A DNA stretch of 64,000 nucleotides, taken from NCBI RefSeq assembly GCF_002218195.1, contig NZ_CP022336.1, positions 1,054,001-1,118,000 of the forward strand. The letters run 5' to 3'. The notes under the pieces were generated by a model. It ran no database searches. It saw only the letters and a program-made list of their open reading frames with translations, and was not told the origin of the DNA. Positions 22,056 through 33,342 of this stretch are shown here, one piece after another; the stretch's first letter is position 1, and each line of letters starts with the position of its first letter. Source of the DNA: Sphingorhabdus sp. SMR4y. GTDB lineage: Bacteria > Pseudomonadota > Alphaproteobacteria > Sphingomonadales > Sphingomonadaceae. Made by a program: the position numbers and the translations under genes.

Positions 22056-22448
22056 TTCGAGATCATCGCCGAGCGCGAGATCAATTCTATCAGTCAACAT
22101 TACAAAACGCTTGATATGCAGGGCCTTCTTACCATATTGGAGAAGACAGATTGTTATAATGTCGCAAAAGGGCTGTTACGGGCCGATGCGCTGAATTTCA
22201 CTTTCAACCGCAAACTGCCAGACGACGCCCCTTCGCTATTGATCGAACGGGCACATCGGGATTTGGCAGAAGCGATTAAAGTGGTGACAGCGCGCCCCGG
22301 ACTGGAAGCGGCCTTGGCAGAGGCGACGCGGCGGGTGCAGGATGATCTTACGGAAGAAAGTTATGCCGAGCAGCAGCGCCTTCGCAAAGCGAAGCAGTTA
22401 TTTCACGAGCGGTTGGTCGAACTGACCCAGATCGACGACACAATATAG
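22056..22448 (+). pseudogene. Displaced 3' fragment of the original dnaG
   Basis: Read in one frame, 22056-22448 gives about 130 codons starting FEIIAEREINSISQHYKTLD, right after an in-frame TGA, and ending at TAG. It contains LLRADALNFTFNRK, HRDLAEAIKVVTARPGLEA, LAEATRRVQDDLTEESYAEQ and QQRLRKAKQLFHERLVEL, the C-terminal pattern of alphaproteobacterial DnaG. It can be lined up with the last ~130 residues of the intact DnaG upstream (LGYSFYKHHDDPTKPIRDLE corresponds to LNFTFNRK...HRDLAEAI). It is more GC-rich than the 3' half of the upstream gene. An ATG at 22116 could let a 110-residue free C-terminal domain be made; whether it is translated is unknown. Confidence 0.75.
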
Positions 22449-22471
22449 TTATTAATTAGGGGCCTGAGCCA

Positions 22472-24484
<2,013 letters not shown>

Positions 24485-24581
24485 TCCGGGAGGCCCCGCC
24501 CGGCTGCTATGGTTTGTAATTCCCTAACAGCAGGTAAACCTACTCTTTAGGTATCGTTGCTATATCCGAAGCCAGACGAAG

Positions 24582-25286
24582 ATGTTTGATGCATTTTCGC
24601 GGTCATATTCGGATATCGGAAACGCGATGCTAGGACAAAATGCACATTTGGAAACACAGCCCGGCTCCGCTGGGCAGGCCGGCACATATGGCAGCGACAC
24701 AACGCCCTATGTAGGACTGATTGCTGAAGATTTCTCTTTGCTGTCGGGCGCCGATATCGCCGATATCGTGCATTTCCTGTGCGTTTTGCACGGCCGTCAC
24801 CCCGGTGTCATCGATCATGCCGCAACCAAGACCGTCGAAGATGATGCGCGCGAATGGCTGGTTCAGGCGATCGATGGCTTTGCCGCCGAACGCGCTTTTT
24901 TGACCAAGTTAACCGTAGCCGCCGGTCCGATTTCCGGTGTCAGCGGCGATGACCAGAGCAACGCCGCAGTGCTTGGTCAACGAAAGGCCCTGGATATGCT
25001 GTCCCAGTCCGATCGCAATGGATGCGCCATGGGCGCGGCCATTGCGCTGGTGGCAGACTGGCACTGCATCAGAAAAATTCTGGAACAGATCGCTCTGCGC
25101 ACAGGCGTGGAAGCGCGCTCGTCCATATTGCCCAGCGCCCGGCAGACATCGGATCTAAACATCCTGCTGGCGAAAACACCCGCTCTGGAAAGAGCGTTGA
25201 ATTTCGGCGCGGAACAGTTGCTCAATCAGCATCGCGGACTGTGGCAACTGCTCGAAGCGCGCCGTAATATGCAGCTTTCCCGCTAA
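24582..25286 (+). CDS. Hypothetical protein, unknown function
   Basis: A 234-residue soluble, mainly helical protein that I do not recognise as a named family. The first 45 residues look disordered (MFDAFSRSYSDIGNAMLGQN and a Gly/Ser/Thr stretch). Conserved-looking helical segments are DIADIVHFLCVLHGRHPGVI, HAATKTVEDDAREWLVQAID and MGAAIALVADWHCIRKILEQ. The body resembles a buried four-helix bundle with no signal peptide or obvious catalytic motif. Codon use matches neighbours. It stands alone between rpoD and the moxR gene on the same strand, with about 100 bp on each side. Confidence 0.75.
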   Translation: MFDAFSRSYSDIGNAMLGQNAHLETQPGSAGQAGTYGSDTTPYVGLIAEDFSLLSGADIADIVHFLCVLHGRHPGVIDHAATKTVEDDAREWLVQAIDGFAAERAFLTKLTVAAGPISGVSGDDQSNAAVLGQRKALDMLSQSDRNGCAMGAAIALVADWHCIRKILEQIALRTGVEARSSILPSARQTSDLNILLAKTPALERALNFGAEQLLNQHRGLWQLLEARRNMQLSR

Positions 25287-25392
25287 TATTCCCGCCATCT
25301 CCGGCACAGATTAACTAAATGATTAACTTGCCTGCGCGGGGAGTTTTCCCTATCGCCTTTGCTTTGACTATTAAGGCAAGGAATAAAAAATC

Positions 25393-26238
25393 ATGCGTTT
25401 TGACGGCACCAAAGACTATGTTGCAACTGATGATCTGAAGGTTGCTGTCAATGCTGCCATGACCCTCCGGCGCCCTCTCCTCGTCAAGGGCGAGCCGGGC
25501 ACCGGCAAGACGGTTCTGGCCTATGAGATCGCCAAGGCAATGGGCACACCGCTGATTGAATGGAATGTCAAATCCACCACCAAGGCGCATCAGGGTCTCT
25601 ATGAATATGACGCGGTGGCGCGGCTTCGCGACGGCCAGCTGGGCGATGAGCGCGTGCACGATATTTCCAACTATATCCGCAAGGGCAAGCTGTGGGAGGC
25701 CTTCACCGCTCCCGAGCTCCCGGTTCTTCTGATCGACGAAATCGACAAGGCCGACATCGAATTTCCGAACGATCTGCTGCAGGAGCTCGACCGGATGGAA
25801 TTCCACGTTTACGAGACCAAGGAAACCGTCAAGGCGACGGAACGCCCGATCGTGATCATCACCTCGAACAACGAAAAGGAACTGCCCGACGCATTCCTGC
25901 GCCGCTGTTTCTTCCACTATATCAAGTTCCCGGATCGCGAGACGATGCAGGACATCATCAACGTCCACTTCCCCGACATTCAGGGCGTTCTGGTCAAGAA
26001 GGCGATGGACATTTTCTACGAAGTCCGGGACGTTCCGGGTCTCAAGAAAAAGCCGAGCACCAGCGAACTGCTCGACTGGCTGAAGCTGATCCTGAACGAG
26101 GATATGCCGCTCGAAGCCCTGCAATCTTCCGACAGCAGCAAGGCGATCCCGCCCCTGCACGGCGCGCTGCTCAAGAACGAACAGGACGTGATGCTGTTCG
26201 AACGCCTGGCGTTCATGGCGAAACGTGAAGCTCGCTAG
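25393..26238 (+). CDS. MoxR-family AAA+ ATPase
   Basis: A 281-residue AAA+ ATPase: Walker A GEPGTGKTVLAYEIAKAMG near residue 36, Walker B PVLLIDEIDKADIEFPNDLL, sensor 1 IVIITSNNEKELPDAFLRRC. MoxR ATPases act as chaperones with von Willebrand A partners to insert metals or assemble complexes. The partner gene follows 15 bp downstream. The target here is unknown, as no oxidoreductase or metallo-enzyme gene adjoins the pair. Confidence 0.93.
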   Translation: MRFDGTKDYVATDDLKVAVNAAMTLRRPLLVKGEPGTGKTVLAYEIAKAMGTPLIEWNVKSTTKAHQGLYEYDAVARLRDGQLGDERVHDISNYIRKGKLWEAFTAPELPVLLIDEIDKADIEFPNDLLQELDRMEFHVYETKETVKATERPIVIITSNNEKELPDAFLRRCFFHYIKFPDRETMQDIINVHFPDIQGVLVKKAMDIFYEVRDVPGLKKKPSTSELLDWLKLILNEDMPLEALQSSDSSKAIPPLHGALLKNEQDVMLFERLAFMAKREAR

Positions 26239-26253
26239 GTAAAGGCGGATACG

Positions 26254-27435
26254 ATGTTCTTCAATTTCATGGACGAACTAAGGGCCGCCGGCATTTCGGC
26301 GTCGCTCAAGGAACATCTGGTTCTGCTCGAAGCGCTTGAAAAGGACGTTATCCGGCGCAGTCCGGAGGAATTCTATTATCTTTCCCGCGCAACTTTCGTG
26401 AAAGACGAGGGCCTTCTCGACCGCTTTGATCAGGTTTTCTCGAAAGTCTTCAAAGGTATCGAAACCTCCTATGGCACGCAGGAGGAAGATATTCCGCTCG
26501 ACTGGCTGAAAGCGGTCGCCGAGAAATATCTGTCCGAAGAAGAGATGGAGAAGATCAAGTCGCTGGGCAGTTGGGACGAGATCATGGAGACGCTGAAAGA
26601 GCGGCTCGAGGAACAACAGAAACGCCACGAAGGCGGAAGCAAGTGGATCGGCACGGGCGGCACGTCGCCCTACGGCAATTCCGGCTACAATCCCGAAGGC
26701 GTCCGGATCGGCGGCGAAGGCGGCCAGAAGAAAGCGATCAAGGTCTGGGACAAGCGCGAATTCCAGAATCTTGACAACACAAAGCTGCTGGGCACACGCA
26801 ATATCAAGGTTGCGCTCCGGCGCCTGCGCAAATTTGCCCGCGAAGGCGCCGCCGACGAGCTCGATATCGACCGGACGATTAATGGCACCGCCAAGCAGGG
26901 CTGGCTCGACATCCACATGCGCCCCGAACGGCACAATGCCGTAAAATTACTTTTGTTTCTGGACGTTGGCGGGTCGATGGATCCGTTCATCAAGCTTTGC
27001 GAAGAATTGTTCAGCGCGGCAACCAGCGAGTTCAAAAATCTTGAATTTTTCTATTTCCACAATTGCCCCTATGAAGGCTTGTGGAAGGACAATCGCCGCC
27101 GCTTTTCCGAACGCACAAACACCTGGGATGTGCTTCACAAATATGGTCATGACTATAAGCTGATCTTCGTTGGTGACGCATCGATGAGCCCTTATGAGAT
27201 CACCCATCCGGGCGGTTCGGTCGAGCATTTCAACGAAGAGGCCGGGGTAACCTGGATGCAGCGTCTGACCAATACCTATCCCGCCGCAGCCTGGCTCAAT
27301 CCGGTTCCGGAAAAACAGTGGGGCTATTCCCAAAGCGTCAAGATCATCCGGGAACTGATGAACGACCGGATGTACCCGCTGACGGTTGACGGTCTGGGTG
27401 ATGCGATGAAAGAATTGACCCGCAAGCAGGGCTGA
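26254..27435 (+). CDS. CoxE-like von Willebrand A domain protein, MoxR partner
   Basis: A 393-residue protein. The N-terminal half is helical (FMDELRAAGISASLKEHLVL, a hallmark of the CoxE/COG3825-type partner). A Gly-rich linker follows (GTGGTSPYGNSGYNPEG, about residues 130-150). The C-terminal von Willebrand A domain has the metal site LFLDVGGSMDPFIKLCEELF and KLIFVGDASMSPYEI. The first MIDAS serine is replaced by Gly (DVGGS rather than DxSxS), a common variant in this branch. Very likely co-transcribed with moxR. Confidence 0.9.
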   Translation: MFFNFMDELRAAGISASLKEHLVLLEALEKDVIRRSPEEFYYLSRATFVKDEGLLDRFDQVFSKVFKGIETSYGTQEEDIPLDWLKAVAEKYLSEEEMEKIKSLGSWDEIMETLKERLEEQQKRHEGGSKWIGTGGTSPYGNSGYNPEGVRIGGEGGQKKAIKVWDKREFQNLDNTKLLGTRNIKVALRRLRKFAREGAADELDIDRTINGTAKQGWLDIHMRPERHNAVKLLLFLDVGGSMDPFIKLCEELFSAATSEFKNLEFFYFHNCPYEGLWKDNRRRFSERTNTWDVLHKYGHDYKLIFVGDASMSPYEITHPGGSVEHFNEEAGVTWMQRLTNTYPAAAWLNPVPEKQWGYSQSVKIIRELMNDRMYPLTVDGLGDAMKELTRKQG

Positions 27436-27438
27436 TCG

Positions 27439-27741
27439 CTAGTCTTCGATAGCGAGCAGGGTCGTACCATCATATTTTTCAGCGGCCGGTTCGAAAACAT
27501 CGGACCGTTCGAAATGCTGGTCCTCGACGCGCACATCTTTCAGGCCGGCAAGCTTGAACGTTGCCAGCTTGATCTCCCGTGGCGGCTGGCCGTCCTTTTC
27601 CAGCGGCACAGCATCGACGTGCATCTCGTCATGGCGCGTATAAAGAATATGCGGCGCCAGTTTGAAAGCCGTCTTGTTATAAGTCGCAGACACGCATTTT
27701 TTCAGCGCGACACCTTCGAAAAACTCTTTACTCGGTAGCAT
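27439..27741 (-). CDS. Small conserved-looking hypothetical protein
   Basis: A 100-residue protein starting MLPSKEFFEGVALKKCVSAT, followed by YNKTAFKLAPHILYTRHDEM and LATFKLAGLKDVRVEDQHFE. The succession of short strands with 'Y-N-x-T...L-x-P-H-x-L-x-x-R-x-x-x-x-x-V' resembles a stand-alone WYL-like beta-barrel, a ligand- or nucleic-acid-sensing fold, but I am not sure of this. No DNA-binding domain is attached. It is convergent with the vWA gene, 3 bp apart, so it is not part of that operon. Confidence 0.7.
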   Translation of the reverse strand: MLPSKEFFEGVALKKCVSATYNKTAFKLAPHILYTRHDEMHVDAVPLEKDGQPPREIKLATFKLAGLKDVRVEDQHFERSDVFEPAAEKYDGTTLLAIED

Positions 27742-27799
27742 GGCGGCCGATTACCAGATTTCGGATCGATTGCAATGGTTATGTTGCAGTGCAACAAAT

Positions 27800-28996
27800 T
27801 CAGTAGAGATAAAACGGTGTCGACAGCTCTTTCCAATATTGTTCATCCGGTTCCGCTATCGCATCGAGGTCGGTTGCGGTCGATGAAGGTGCCTCTATCC
27901 ATTCCCGCAGCGACGGACCGCCATTTATGACATCGAACGCCAGCTTGTCATTTTCATATTCATAAGGGAAATCCCGCCACAACTCATAACCCGGATAAAG
28001 GGCGGCCACAGCCTTCAGAGCCAGGGCCTGCAATCGCCAGGGCCGAAAAGCCGCGTGATCATAGGCTGGCCCCTCGGCATGGATGTGCACGCCATTGCAC
28101 AGCAGCCCCTGATGCTTGTGGAACGTCGGTTCGAACCAGATATCCCGCAGCAGGCACCCCTCCAGCCATTGCGGCGCCATGTCCCGCATTGTCGCCATCA
28201 CCGAGCGCGCATCAATATCCGGCGCGCCGAAAAGCTCAAGCGGCCGTGTTGTGCCGCGCCCTTCGGACAGCATCGTGCCTTCCAGCATGACCGTCCCGGC
28301 ATAGGCGCGCGCCATGTTGACATTTGGTGCATTGGGACTGGGATTGATCCAGATGCGGTCTTCCGGCCAGCCGAAGCCCGGCCCCTCGGGCTGCCAGCCC
28401 TGCATCTCGACAACCCGATAGTCGACATCGAGATTGAAATGACTGATCATCCAGCGGCCCATTTCGCCCATGGTCATTCCGTGCCGCATCGGCATCGGCC
28501 CTGCCCCGACGAAGCTTTCCCACCCGTCTTCCAGCAAGGTGCCTTCAACCGGTCGCCCCGCCGGATTGGGCCGGTCCAGCACCCACACGGTCTTGCCATG
28601 CTCGGCGGCAGCTTCGAGCATATAGCGCAAGGTGGTAATGAACGTATAGATTCGGCAGCCAAGATCCTGAAGATCGATCAATATCGCATCGAACGTTTCC
28701 ATCGACGGTGCGGTCGGCCGGCGCACCTCTCCATAAAGGCTGAACACCGGAATATCGTGCACCGGGTCGTTGAAATCGGGCGACTCGATCATATTGTCCT
28801 GCTTGTCACCGCGCAGGCCATGCTGAGGGCCGAAGGCCGCAGTCAGATTGATATCATCCAGAGCGGATAGCGCATCGAGACTGTGCACCAGATCGCGTGT
28901 TACCGAAGCCGGATGCGCCAGCAACGCGACTCGCTTGCCCGTCAGAGGCCGCCGCAATTCCGCATCTTCAATCAGCCTGTCTATTCCGAATTTCAT
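27800..28996 (-). CDS. namZ: DUF1343/NamZ-family exo-beta-N-acetylmuramidase
   Basis: A 398-residue protein: LIEDAELRRPLTGKRVALLA, AFGPQHGLRGDKQDNMIESP, FDAILIDLQDLGCRIYTFIT and VWVLDRPNPAGR are diagnostic for the DUF1343 (PF07075) family. The characterised member NamZ removes N-acetylmuramic acid from the non-reducing end of peptidoglycan fragments. No signal peptide is visible, so it may act in the cytoplasm here. With amgK and murU elsewhere in the window it suggests MurNAc recycling. ATG at 28996 overlaps the TGA of the upstream gene by one base. Confidence 0.9.
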   Translation of the reverse strand: MKFGIDRLIEDAELRRPLTGKRVALLAHPASVTRDLVHSLDALSALDDINLTAAFGPQHGLRGDKQDNMIESPDFNDPVHDIPVFSLYGEVRRPTAPSMETFDAILIDLQDLGCRIYTFITTLRYMLEAAAEHGKTVWVLDRPNPAGRPVEGTLLEDGWESFVGAGPMPMRHGMTMGEMGRWMISHFNLDVDYRVVEMQGWQPEGPGFGWPEDRIWINPSPNAPNVNMARAYAGTVMLEGTMLSEGRGTTRPLELFGAPDIDARSVMATMRDMAPQWLEGCLLRDIWFEPTFHKHQGLLCNGVHIHAEGPAYDHAAFRPWRLQALALKAVAALYPGYELWRDFPYEYENDKLAFDVINGGPSLREWIEAPSSTATDLDAIAEPDEQYWKELSTPFYLY

Positions 28997-29541
28997 CAAC
29001 CTTCCGCTGCCTCCATTTTGAGCGTAAAACCGTCCCGGTGGTGAAAATCCGGCCTAGCGCCGGGATGCGCCAAAGCCCAGAGCGTTTTCTCTCCGTCGAG
29101 CGTTTCAATAACCGCCGAGAGGCCGGCATCCAGTTCGGGCGCCACCCAAGGCTCGGGCAATGCCAGAGTGGCTTCAAGCGCAATATGTGTATCGCTAAAA
29201 TCCATATGAATTTCAGGTGCTTTGGCTATCACCAGCTGGCTCATTCCGTCACGATAACGGTCGAAATCATAAGCAGCCCAGTTGCCCGACGGAGAAAGAT
29301 TGAACTCGCAATATTGCTCGGTTCCCGGTTGGCCGAGAAACAGTTCGAAGCAGCTTTGTTGCCACAGATTATCCATCCGTTCCGAGCGGTCCGGAACATC
29401 TGGAAGCTTGACCTGCTCAACATTTCCCTCTGCATGATATCGCAGCCAAATCGTTCCGCTCTTCGACAACGAACAGTCGGCCGTGATTTGATCGATTGCC
29501 GATCCCGGCGTCTCGGGATGACGCTGCAAGTTCAAACGCAT
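28996..29541 (-). CDS. DOMON-like beta-sandwich protein
   Basis: A 181-residue protein. The central part reads [36 protein letters not shown] and [20 protein letters not shown], a beta-sandwich pattern like the DOMON-like domains of sphingomonad proteins found beside DUF1343 genes. DOMON folds usually bind sugar or heme, but no ligand residues are clear here. ATG at 29541 leaves 38 bp to the divergent tyrS start; an earlier in-frame ATG at 29577 would overlap it. Translationally coupled to namZ, so probably linked to the same peptidoglycan-sugar process. Confidence 0.75.
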   Translation of the reverse strand: MRLNLQRHPETPGSAIDQITADCSLSKSGTIWLRYHAEGNVEQVKLPDVPDRSERMDNLWQQSCFELFLGQPGTEQYCEFNLSPSGNWAAYDFDRYRDGMSQLVIAKAPEIHMDFSDTHIALEATLALPEPWVAPELDAGLSAVIETLDGEKTLWALAHPGARPDFHHRDGFTLKMEAAEG

Positions 29542-29579
29542 ATTGCGACTTTCGTTGTCCCCATGTAACGCACCCATCC

Positions 29580-30809
29580 ATGACCCATTATCAATCCGAT
29601 CTCCTGCGTCTACTGAATGATCGCGGCTATATCCACCAGTTAACCGATGCCGAAGCATTGGATTCGCTCGCCTCCAAAAGCGTCATCCCCGGCTATATCG
29701 GATTTGATGTCACTGCGGATTCGCTGCATGTCGGTAATCTGGTCCAGATAATGCTGTTGCGGCGGCTGCAACAGGCGGGGCACAAGCCGATTGTCCTGAT
29801 GGGCGGCGGCACCACCAAGGTGGGCGACCCATCCGGCAAGGACGAGATGCGCAAGTTGCTCGATGATGACGGAATTGCAGCGAATTTTGCCAAGATACGA
29901 GACAGTTTCGAGAATTTCCTCACCTTCGGCGATGGCCCCACCGATGCCGTCATGGTCAACAATAACGACTGGCTGGGCGAGCTCGAATATATCCCGTTCC
30001 TGCGGGATATCGGCCGTCACTTCACGATCAACCGGATGCTGACCTTTGACTCTGTCAAACTACGCCTGGAGCGGGAACAGCCGCTGACCTTCCTCGAATT
30101 CAACTATATGATCCTGCAGGCCTATGACTTTCTGGAATTGTCGCGGCAATATGGTTGCCAGTTGCAGCTTGGCGGGTCCGATCAATGGGGCAATATCGTC
30201 AACGGGATCGAACTGGGGCGCCGGGTCGACGGGGCGGAACTGTTCGGAGTCACCACCCCCCTGATTACCAAGGCGGACGGATCCAAGATGGGCAAGTCCG
30301 TCGACGGCGCGATCTGGCTCAACGCCGATCGGCTGTCGCCCTACGACTACTGGCAATTCTGGCGCAATACCGATGACCGTGACGTCGGCAAGTTCATGCG
30401 GCTTTTCACAGATATCGAGCTCGATGAAATTGCGCGACTGGAGACGCTTCAAGGTTCGGAAATCAACGAAGCGAAGAAGATATTGGCCGATGCCGCAACC
30501 GCGATGGCGCACGGTGAAAGTGCGGCGGCCGATGCGGCCAGAACCGCGCAGCAGACTTTCGAACAGGGTGCTGCGGGAGACGATCTGCCTGTGTTTGAGG
30601 TAGCCGACAGCACGATTTCAATTCTGGATGCCCTCGTCGGGATTGGTTTCTGTGCTTCCAAGGGCGAAGCCAAACGTCTGGTTGCCGGCGGCGGCGCCCG
30701 GATTGACGCCGCGCAGATAAAGGACAGCGGCCACATGATCGCTGTTGCCGGCTCCGACGTGAAGATTTCTGCCGGCAAGAAAAAGCACGGATTGCTTCGC
30801 AACAGCTGA
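29580..30809 (+). CDS. tyrS: Tyrosine--tRNA ligase
   Basis: A 409-residue class I synthetase. The HIGH-like motif is [17 protein letters not shown], the tyrosine-site segment is [19 protein letters not shown], and the KMSKS loop is [19 protein letters not shown]-terminal S4 RNA-binding domain ([20 protein letters not shown]) recognises tRNA-Tyr. I chose the ATG at 29580 because [20 protein letters not shown] matches the family's N-terminus; the earlier in-frame ATG at 29496 overlaps the divergent gene. A strong hairpin overlaps the stop codon. Confidence 0.97.
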   Translation: MTHYQSDLLRLLNDRGYIHQLTDAEALDSLASKSVIPGYIGFDVTADSLHVGNLVQIMLLRRLQQAGHKPIVLMGGGTTKVGDPSGKDEMRKLLDDDGIAANFAKIRDSFENFLTFGDGPTDAVMVNNNDWLGELEYIPFLRDIGRHFTINRMLTFDSVKLRLEREQPLTFLEFNYMILQAYDFLELSRQYGCQLQLGGSDQWGNIVNGIELGRRVDGAELFGVTTPLITKADGSKMGKSVDGAIWLNADRLSPYDYWQFWRNTDDRDVGKFMRLFTDIELDEIARLETLQGSEINEAKKILADAATAMAHGESAAADAARTAQQTFEQGAAGDDLPVFEVADSTISILDALVGIGFCASKGEAKRLVAGGGARIDAAQIKDSGHMIAVAGSDVKISAGKKKHGLLRNS

Positions 30810-30832
30810 CAGCGCGCAGAAATGCGCGCTGT
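30809..30832 (+). terminator. Hairpin at the end of tyrS
   Basis: A perfect 10-bp inverted repeat, ACAGCGCGCA (30809-30818) and TGCGCGCTGT (30823-30832), is closed by a GAAA tetraloop. It starts on the last base of the tyrS TGA codon. The following bases are TAAAAGC rather than a T-run, so it may stop transcription weakly or protect the 3' end of the mRNA. Confidence 0.55.
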
Positions 30833-30905
30833 TAAAAGCGGCCATTTACCAATTATTCTTAATCGAGCGTTATGATCGTGACGAACAATATGGAGTTCGC
30901 TGCGA

Positions 30906-31220
30906 ATGGCCGCTTTACCACCTCAGACAGTCCCGGACATGCGTCGCGCCACGCGGTTTTCAGTCGACTTCGAAACCGTATGCGAAATTCATCCTGATCG
31001 TGAAATCCGGGTGCGAATCGCGAATATTTCCGCAAACGGCATGATGCTGACAGACCCTATAGACATGGAAAAGGGCGACCGGGTCACCGTTCGCCTGCCA
31101 GTAGCCGGTCGAATCGAAGCCTATCTGGTCTGGTCTCATCAGGGCCGCCATGGCTTCAAATTCGAACGAGTCATCCGGGAGCCGGATTTCTACGCGATGC
31201 TCGACATGATCAACGGCTGA
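30906..31220 (+). CDS. PilZ domain protein, cyclic-di-GMP binding
   Basis: A 104-residue single-domain PilZ protein. It carries the N-terminal arginine motif RRATR (residues 13-17) and the second motif as NISANGM, close to the consensus [D/N]xSxxG. These bind cyclic di-GMP in the family. The strand pattern VTVRLPVAGRIEAYLVWSHQ is typical. It is a stand-alone gene; the EAL protein and diguanylate cyclase at 37 and 41 kb could set its ligand level. Convergent with recG, 6 bp apart. Confidence 0.9.
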   Translation: MAALPPQTVPDMRRATRFSVDFETVCEIHPDREIRVRIANISANGMMLTDPIDMEKGDRVTVRLPVAGRIEAYLVWSHQGRHGFKFERVIREPDFYAMLDMING

Positions 31221-31226
31221 TAGGCT

Positions 31227-33284
31227 CTACCCGCTGCGCAATAGGCTGACGCCCCAGTCCCGCTCGAACAGATATAGGGCGATGCGCGCAGCCTGCCCTC
31301 TCTCGCTGGCCAATCCTCCGTCCCGATCAAGCAACAGCCGGGCATCATCGGTAGCCGCTCCGATAAATTCACTGACCTGTGTCGGCGTTGCCACGCGAAA
31401 GCCGGCGTCTCCGGATTGCCGGGTCCCAAGCAGCTCCCCTGCCCCGCGCAACCGGAGGTCTTCCTCTGCGATCCGGAAGCCGTCATTGGTTTCCCGCATC
31501 AGGCTTAGTCGGGCGCGCGCCGTTTCGCTCAGCGTATCGCCGCGAATCAGCAGGCAATTCGATTTGACACTACCCCGTCCGACGCGACCGCGAAGCTGGT
31601 GCAACTGCGCGAGCCCGAAACGGTCAGCCGCTTCGATGATCATCAGGCTGGCATTGGGCACATCAACGCCCACTTCGATCACAGTGGTAGCCACCAGAAC
31701 CTTGATCTCGTTGCGCTGAAAGCGCTCCATCACCAGATCTTTCTCGGGGCCCTTCATCCGGCCGTGAACAAGGCCGATCTGGTCCCCGAACCGCGTTTTC
31801 AAAGCAGCAGCCCGGTCTTCAGCCGCAGCAAGATCGCTTTTCTCACTTTCGTCAATCAGGGGGCAGACCCAATAGGCCTGGCCGCCCGAGCCGATGTGGC
31901 GGGCCAGCCCTTCGACGACGTCCGGCAAGCGTCCGGCAGAAATAACGCTGGTATCGATTGCCTGCCGCCCCGGGGGCAGTTCATCGATACGGGAGACATC
32001 CATTTCACCGAATTGACTGAGTGTCAGCGTGCGGGGAATGGGCGTTGCCGTCATCGCCAGCAGATGCGGCGTTCTGTCCGCTTTCTGGGTCAGCAGCAGG
32101 CGTTGGGAAACGCCGAATTTATGCTGTTCGTCAATCACCGCGACAGCCAGGTTCTTATAGTTCACATGCTCCTGAAATATCGCATGGGTGCCGACCAATA
32201 TATGGATGGAGCCGTCCATCAGCCCCATCAGGGTCGCCTCGCGTGTCTTGCCCTTGTCACGGCCGGTAAGGATCGCAATGTTGACCGGAAGGCCGGCCAG
32301 AATCTTTTGCAGGCTCTCGAAATGCTGCCGCGCCAATATTTCGGTCGGGGCGAGAAAAGCGCCCTGAAAGCCGGCTTCCACCGTCGACAGCAGCGCCATC
32401 AGCGCAACCAGCGTCTTGCCGGAACCGACATCGCCCTGCAGCAATCGGAGCATTGGAGCGGTTTGTGCGAGATCTCCCTCAATCTCTGCAATGCAACGTT
32501 TCTGGGCATTGGTCAGTTCGAACGGCAATTGCAGCTGGTCACGAAGCCTGCCGTTTCCCTTGATCGGCATGCCTTTTTTGGCGCGGTTGTTCGCCCGCAC
32601 CAGCATGAAGGCCAGCTGGTTGGCAAATATCTCGTCATAGGCAAGCCGGTCGCTATTCGCTTCGCGTTCCATCCGGTGGAGAGCTTGAATTTCATGCTTC
32701 CAATTCTTCCAGTCTTTCGCCGCCAGCTGGCTCGGCTCGATCCATTCCGGCAGGTCCGGGACCTGCAACAGCGCCTGTTCGACCAGCTGTTTCATCCGGA
32801 CATTGCCCAGCCCCTCGGCCAATGGATAAATCGGTTCGACAAGCGCAATGGCGCTTTCCTGCCCCGGCTCCAGTATCTGATCGGGATGTACCATCTGGAG
32901 CTCGTCCCCGTAGCGTTCCAGCTTGCCGGAAATCACCTTGGGCTCGCCCAGCGGCAGCAATTTTTTCGGCCAGCCCGGATTTCTCCCGAAAAAAGTCAGG
33001 CTGATATAATTGCCCCGCTTGTCCGTCGCATGAACCCGCAATGGACTGCGGGGGCCACCGGTGCGATAGTCGACCGGCGTAACCTCGATGACGATCGTTT
33101 CGCCGACATCAACCTCGTCAAGTTCATCGACATGCTTGCGGTGCATCCAGTAGCTTGGTTTATGGTAGAGAAGATCTTTGATCCGGGTCAGTCGCAACTT
33201 CTCGAGCGGCTTGGCCAAAGCCTTGCCGACGCCTTTGAGCGACTGGGTTTCGCCAAATAATGGATTGAGTATCTCGGGCCGCAT
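31227..33284 (-). CDS. recG: ATP-dependent DNA helicase RecG
   Basis: A 685-residue helicase that remodels stalled forks and branched DNA. The N-terminal wedge domain contains KDLLYHKPSYWMHRK and an OB fold. The helicase core has Walker A LLQGDVGSGKTLVALMALLS, Walker B VAVIDEQHKFGV (DEQH), the TATPIPRT motif and LRGRVGRGSVKSNCLL. The C-terminal region has RLRGAGELLGTRQSGDAGFR. Normal length. It is divergent from sdhE and mfd, a common alphaproteobacterial arrangement. Confidence 0.97.
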   Translation of the reverse strand: MRPEILNPLFGETQSLKGVGKALAKPLEKLRLTRIKDLLYHKPSYWMHRKHVDELDEVDVGETIVIEVTPVDYRTGGPRSPLRVHATDKRGNYISLTFFGRNPGWPKKLLPLGEPKVISGKLERYGDELQMVHPDQILEPGQESAIALVEPIYPLAEGLGNVRMKQLVEQALLQVPDLPEWIEPSQLAAKDWKNWKHEIQALHRMEREANSDRLAYDEIFANQLAFMLVRANNRAKKGMPIKGNGRLRDQLQLPFELTNAQKRCIAEIEGDLAQTAPMLRLLQGDVGSGKTLVALMALLSTVEAGFQGAFLAPTEILARQHFESLQKILAGLPVNIAILTGRDKGKTREATLMGLMDGSIHILVGTHAIFQEHVNYKNLAVAVIDEQHKFGVSQRLLLTQKADRTPHLLAMTATPIPRTLTLSQFGEMDVSRIDELPPGRQAIDTSVISAGRLPDVVEGLARHIGSGGQAYWVCPLIDESEKSDLAAAEDRAAALKTRFGDQIGLVHGRMKGPEKDLVMERFQRNEIKVLVATTVIEVGVDVPNASLMIIEAADRFGLAQLHQLRGRVGRGSVKSNCLLIRGDTLSETARARLSLMRETNDGFRIAEEDLRLRGAGELLGTRQSGDAGFRVATPTQVSEFIGAATDDARLLLDRDGGLASERGQAARIALYLFERDWGVSLLRSG

Positions 33285-33342
33285 GTCTATCCGCCTTTAT
33301 ACCTCGCTGGCGCATTTTGCCAGCCAAGTTGGAGCAATGAAT

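Noticed and set aside
25311-25326. CtrA-like site TTAA-N8-TTAA upstream of the moxR gene
   Set aside because: The CtrA consensus needs a 7-base spacer; here it is 8, so the two half-sites would face differently.
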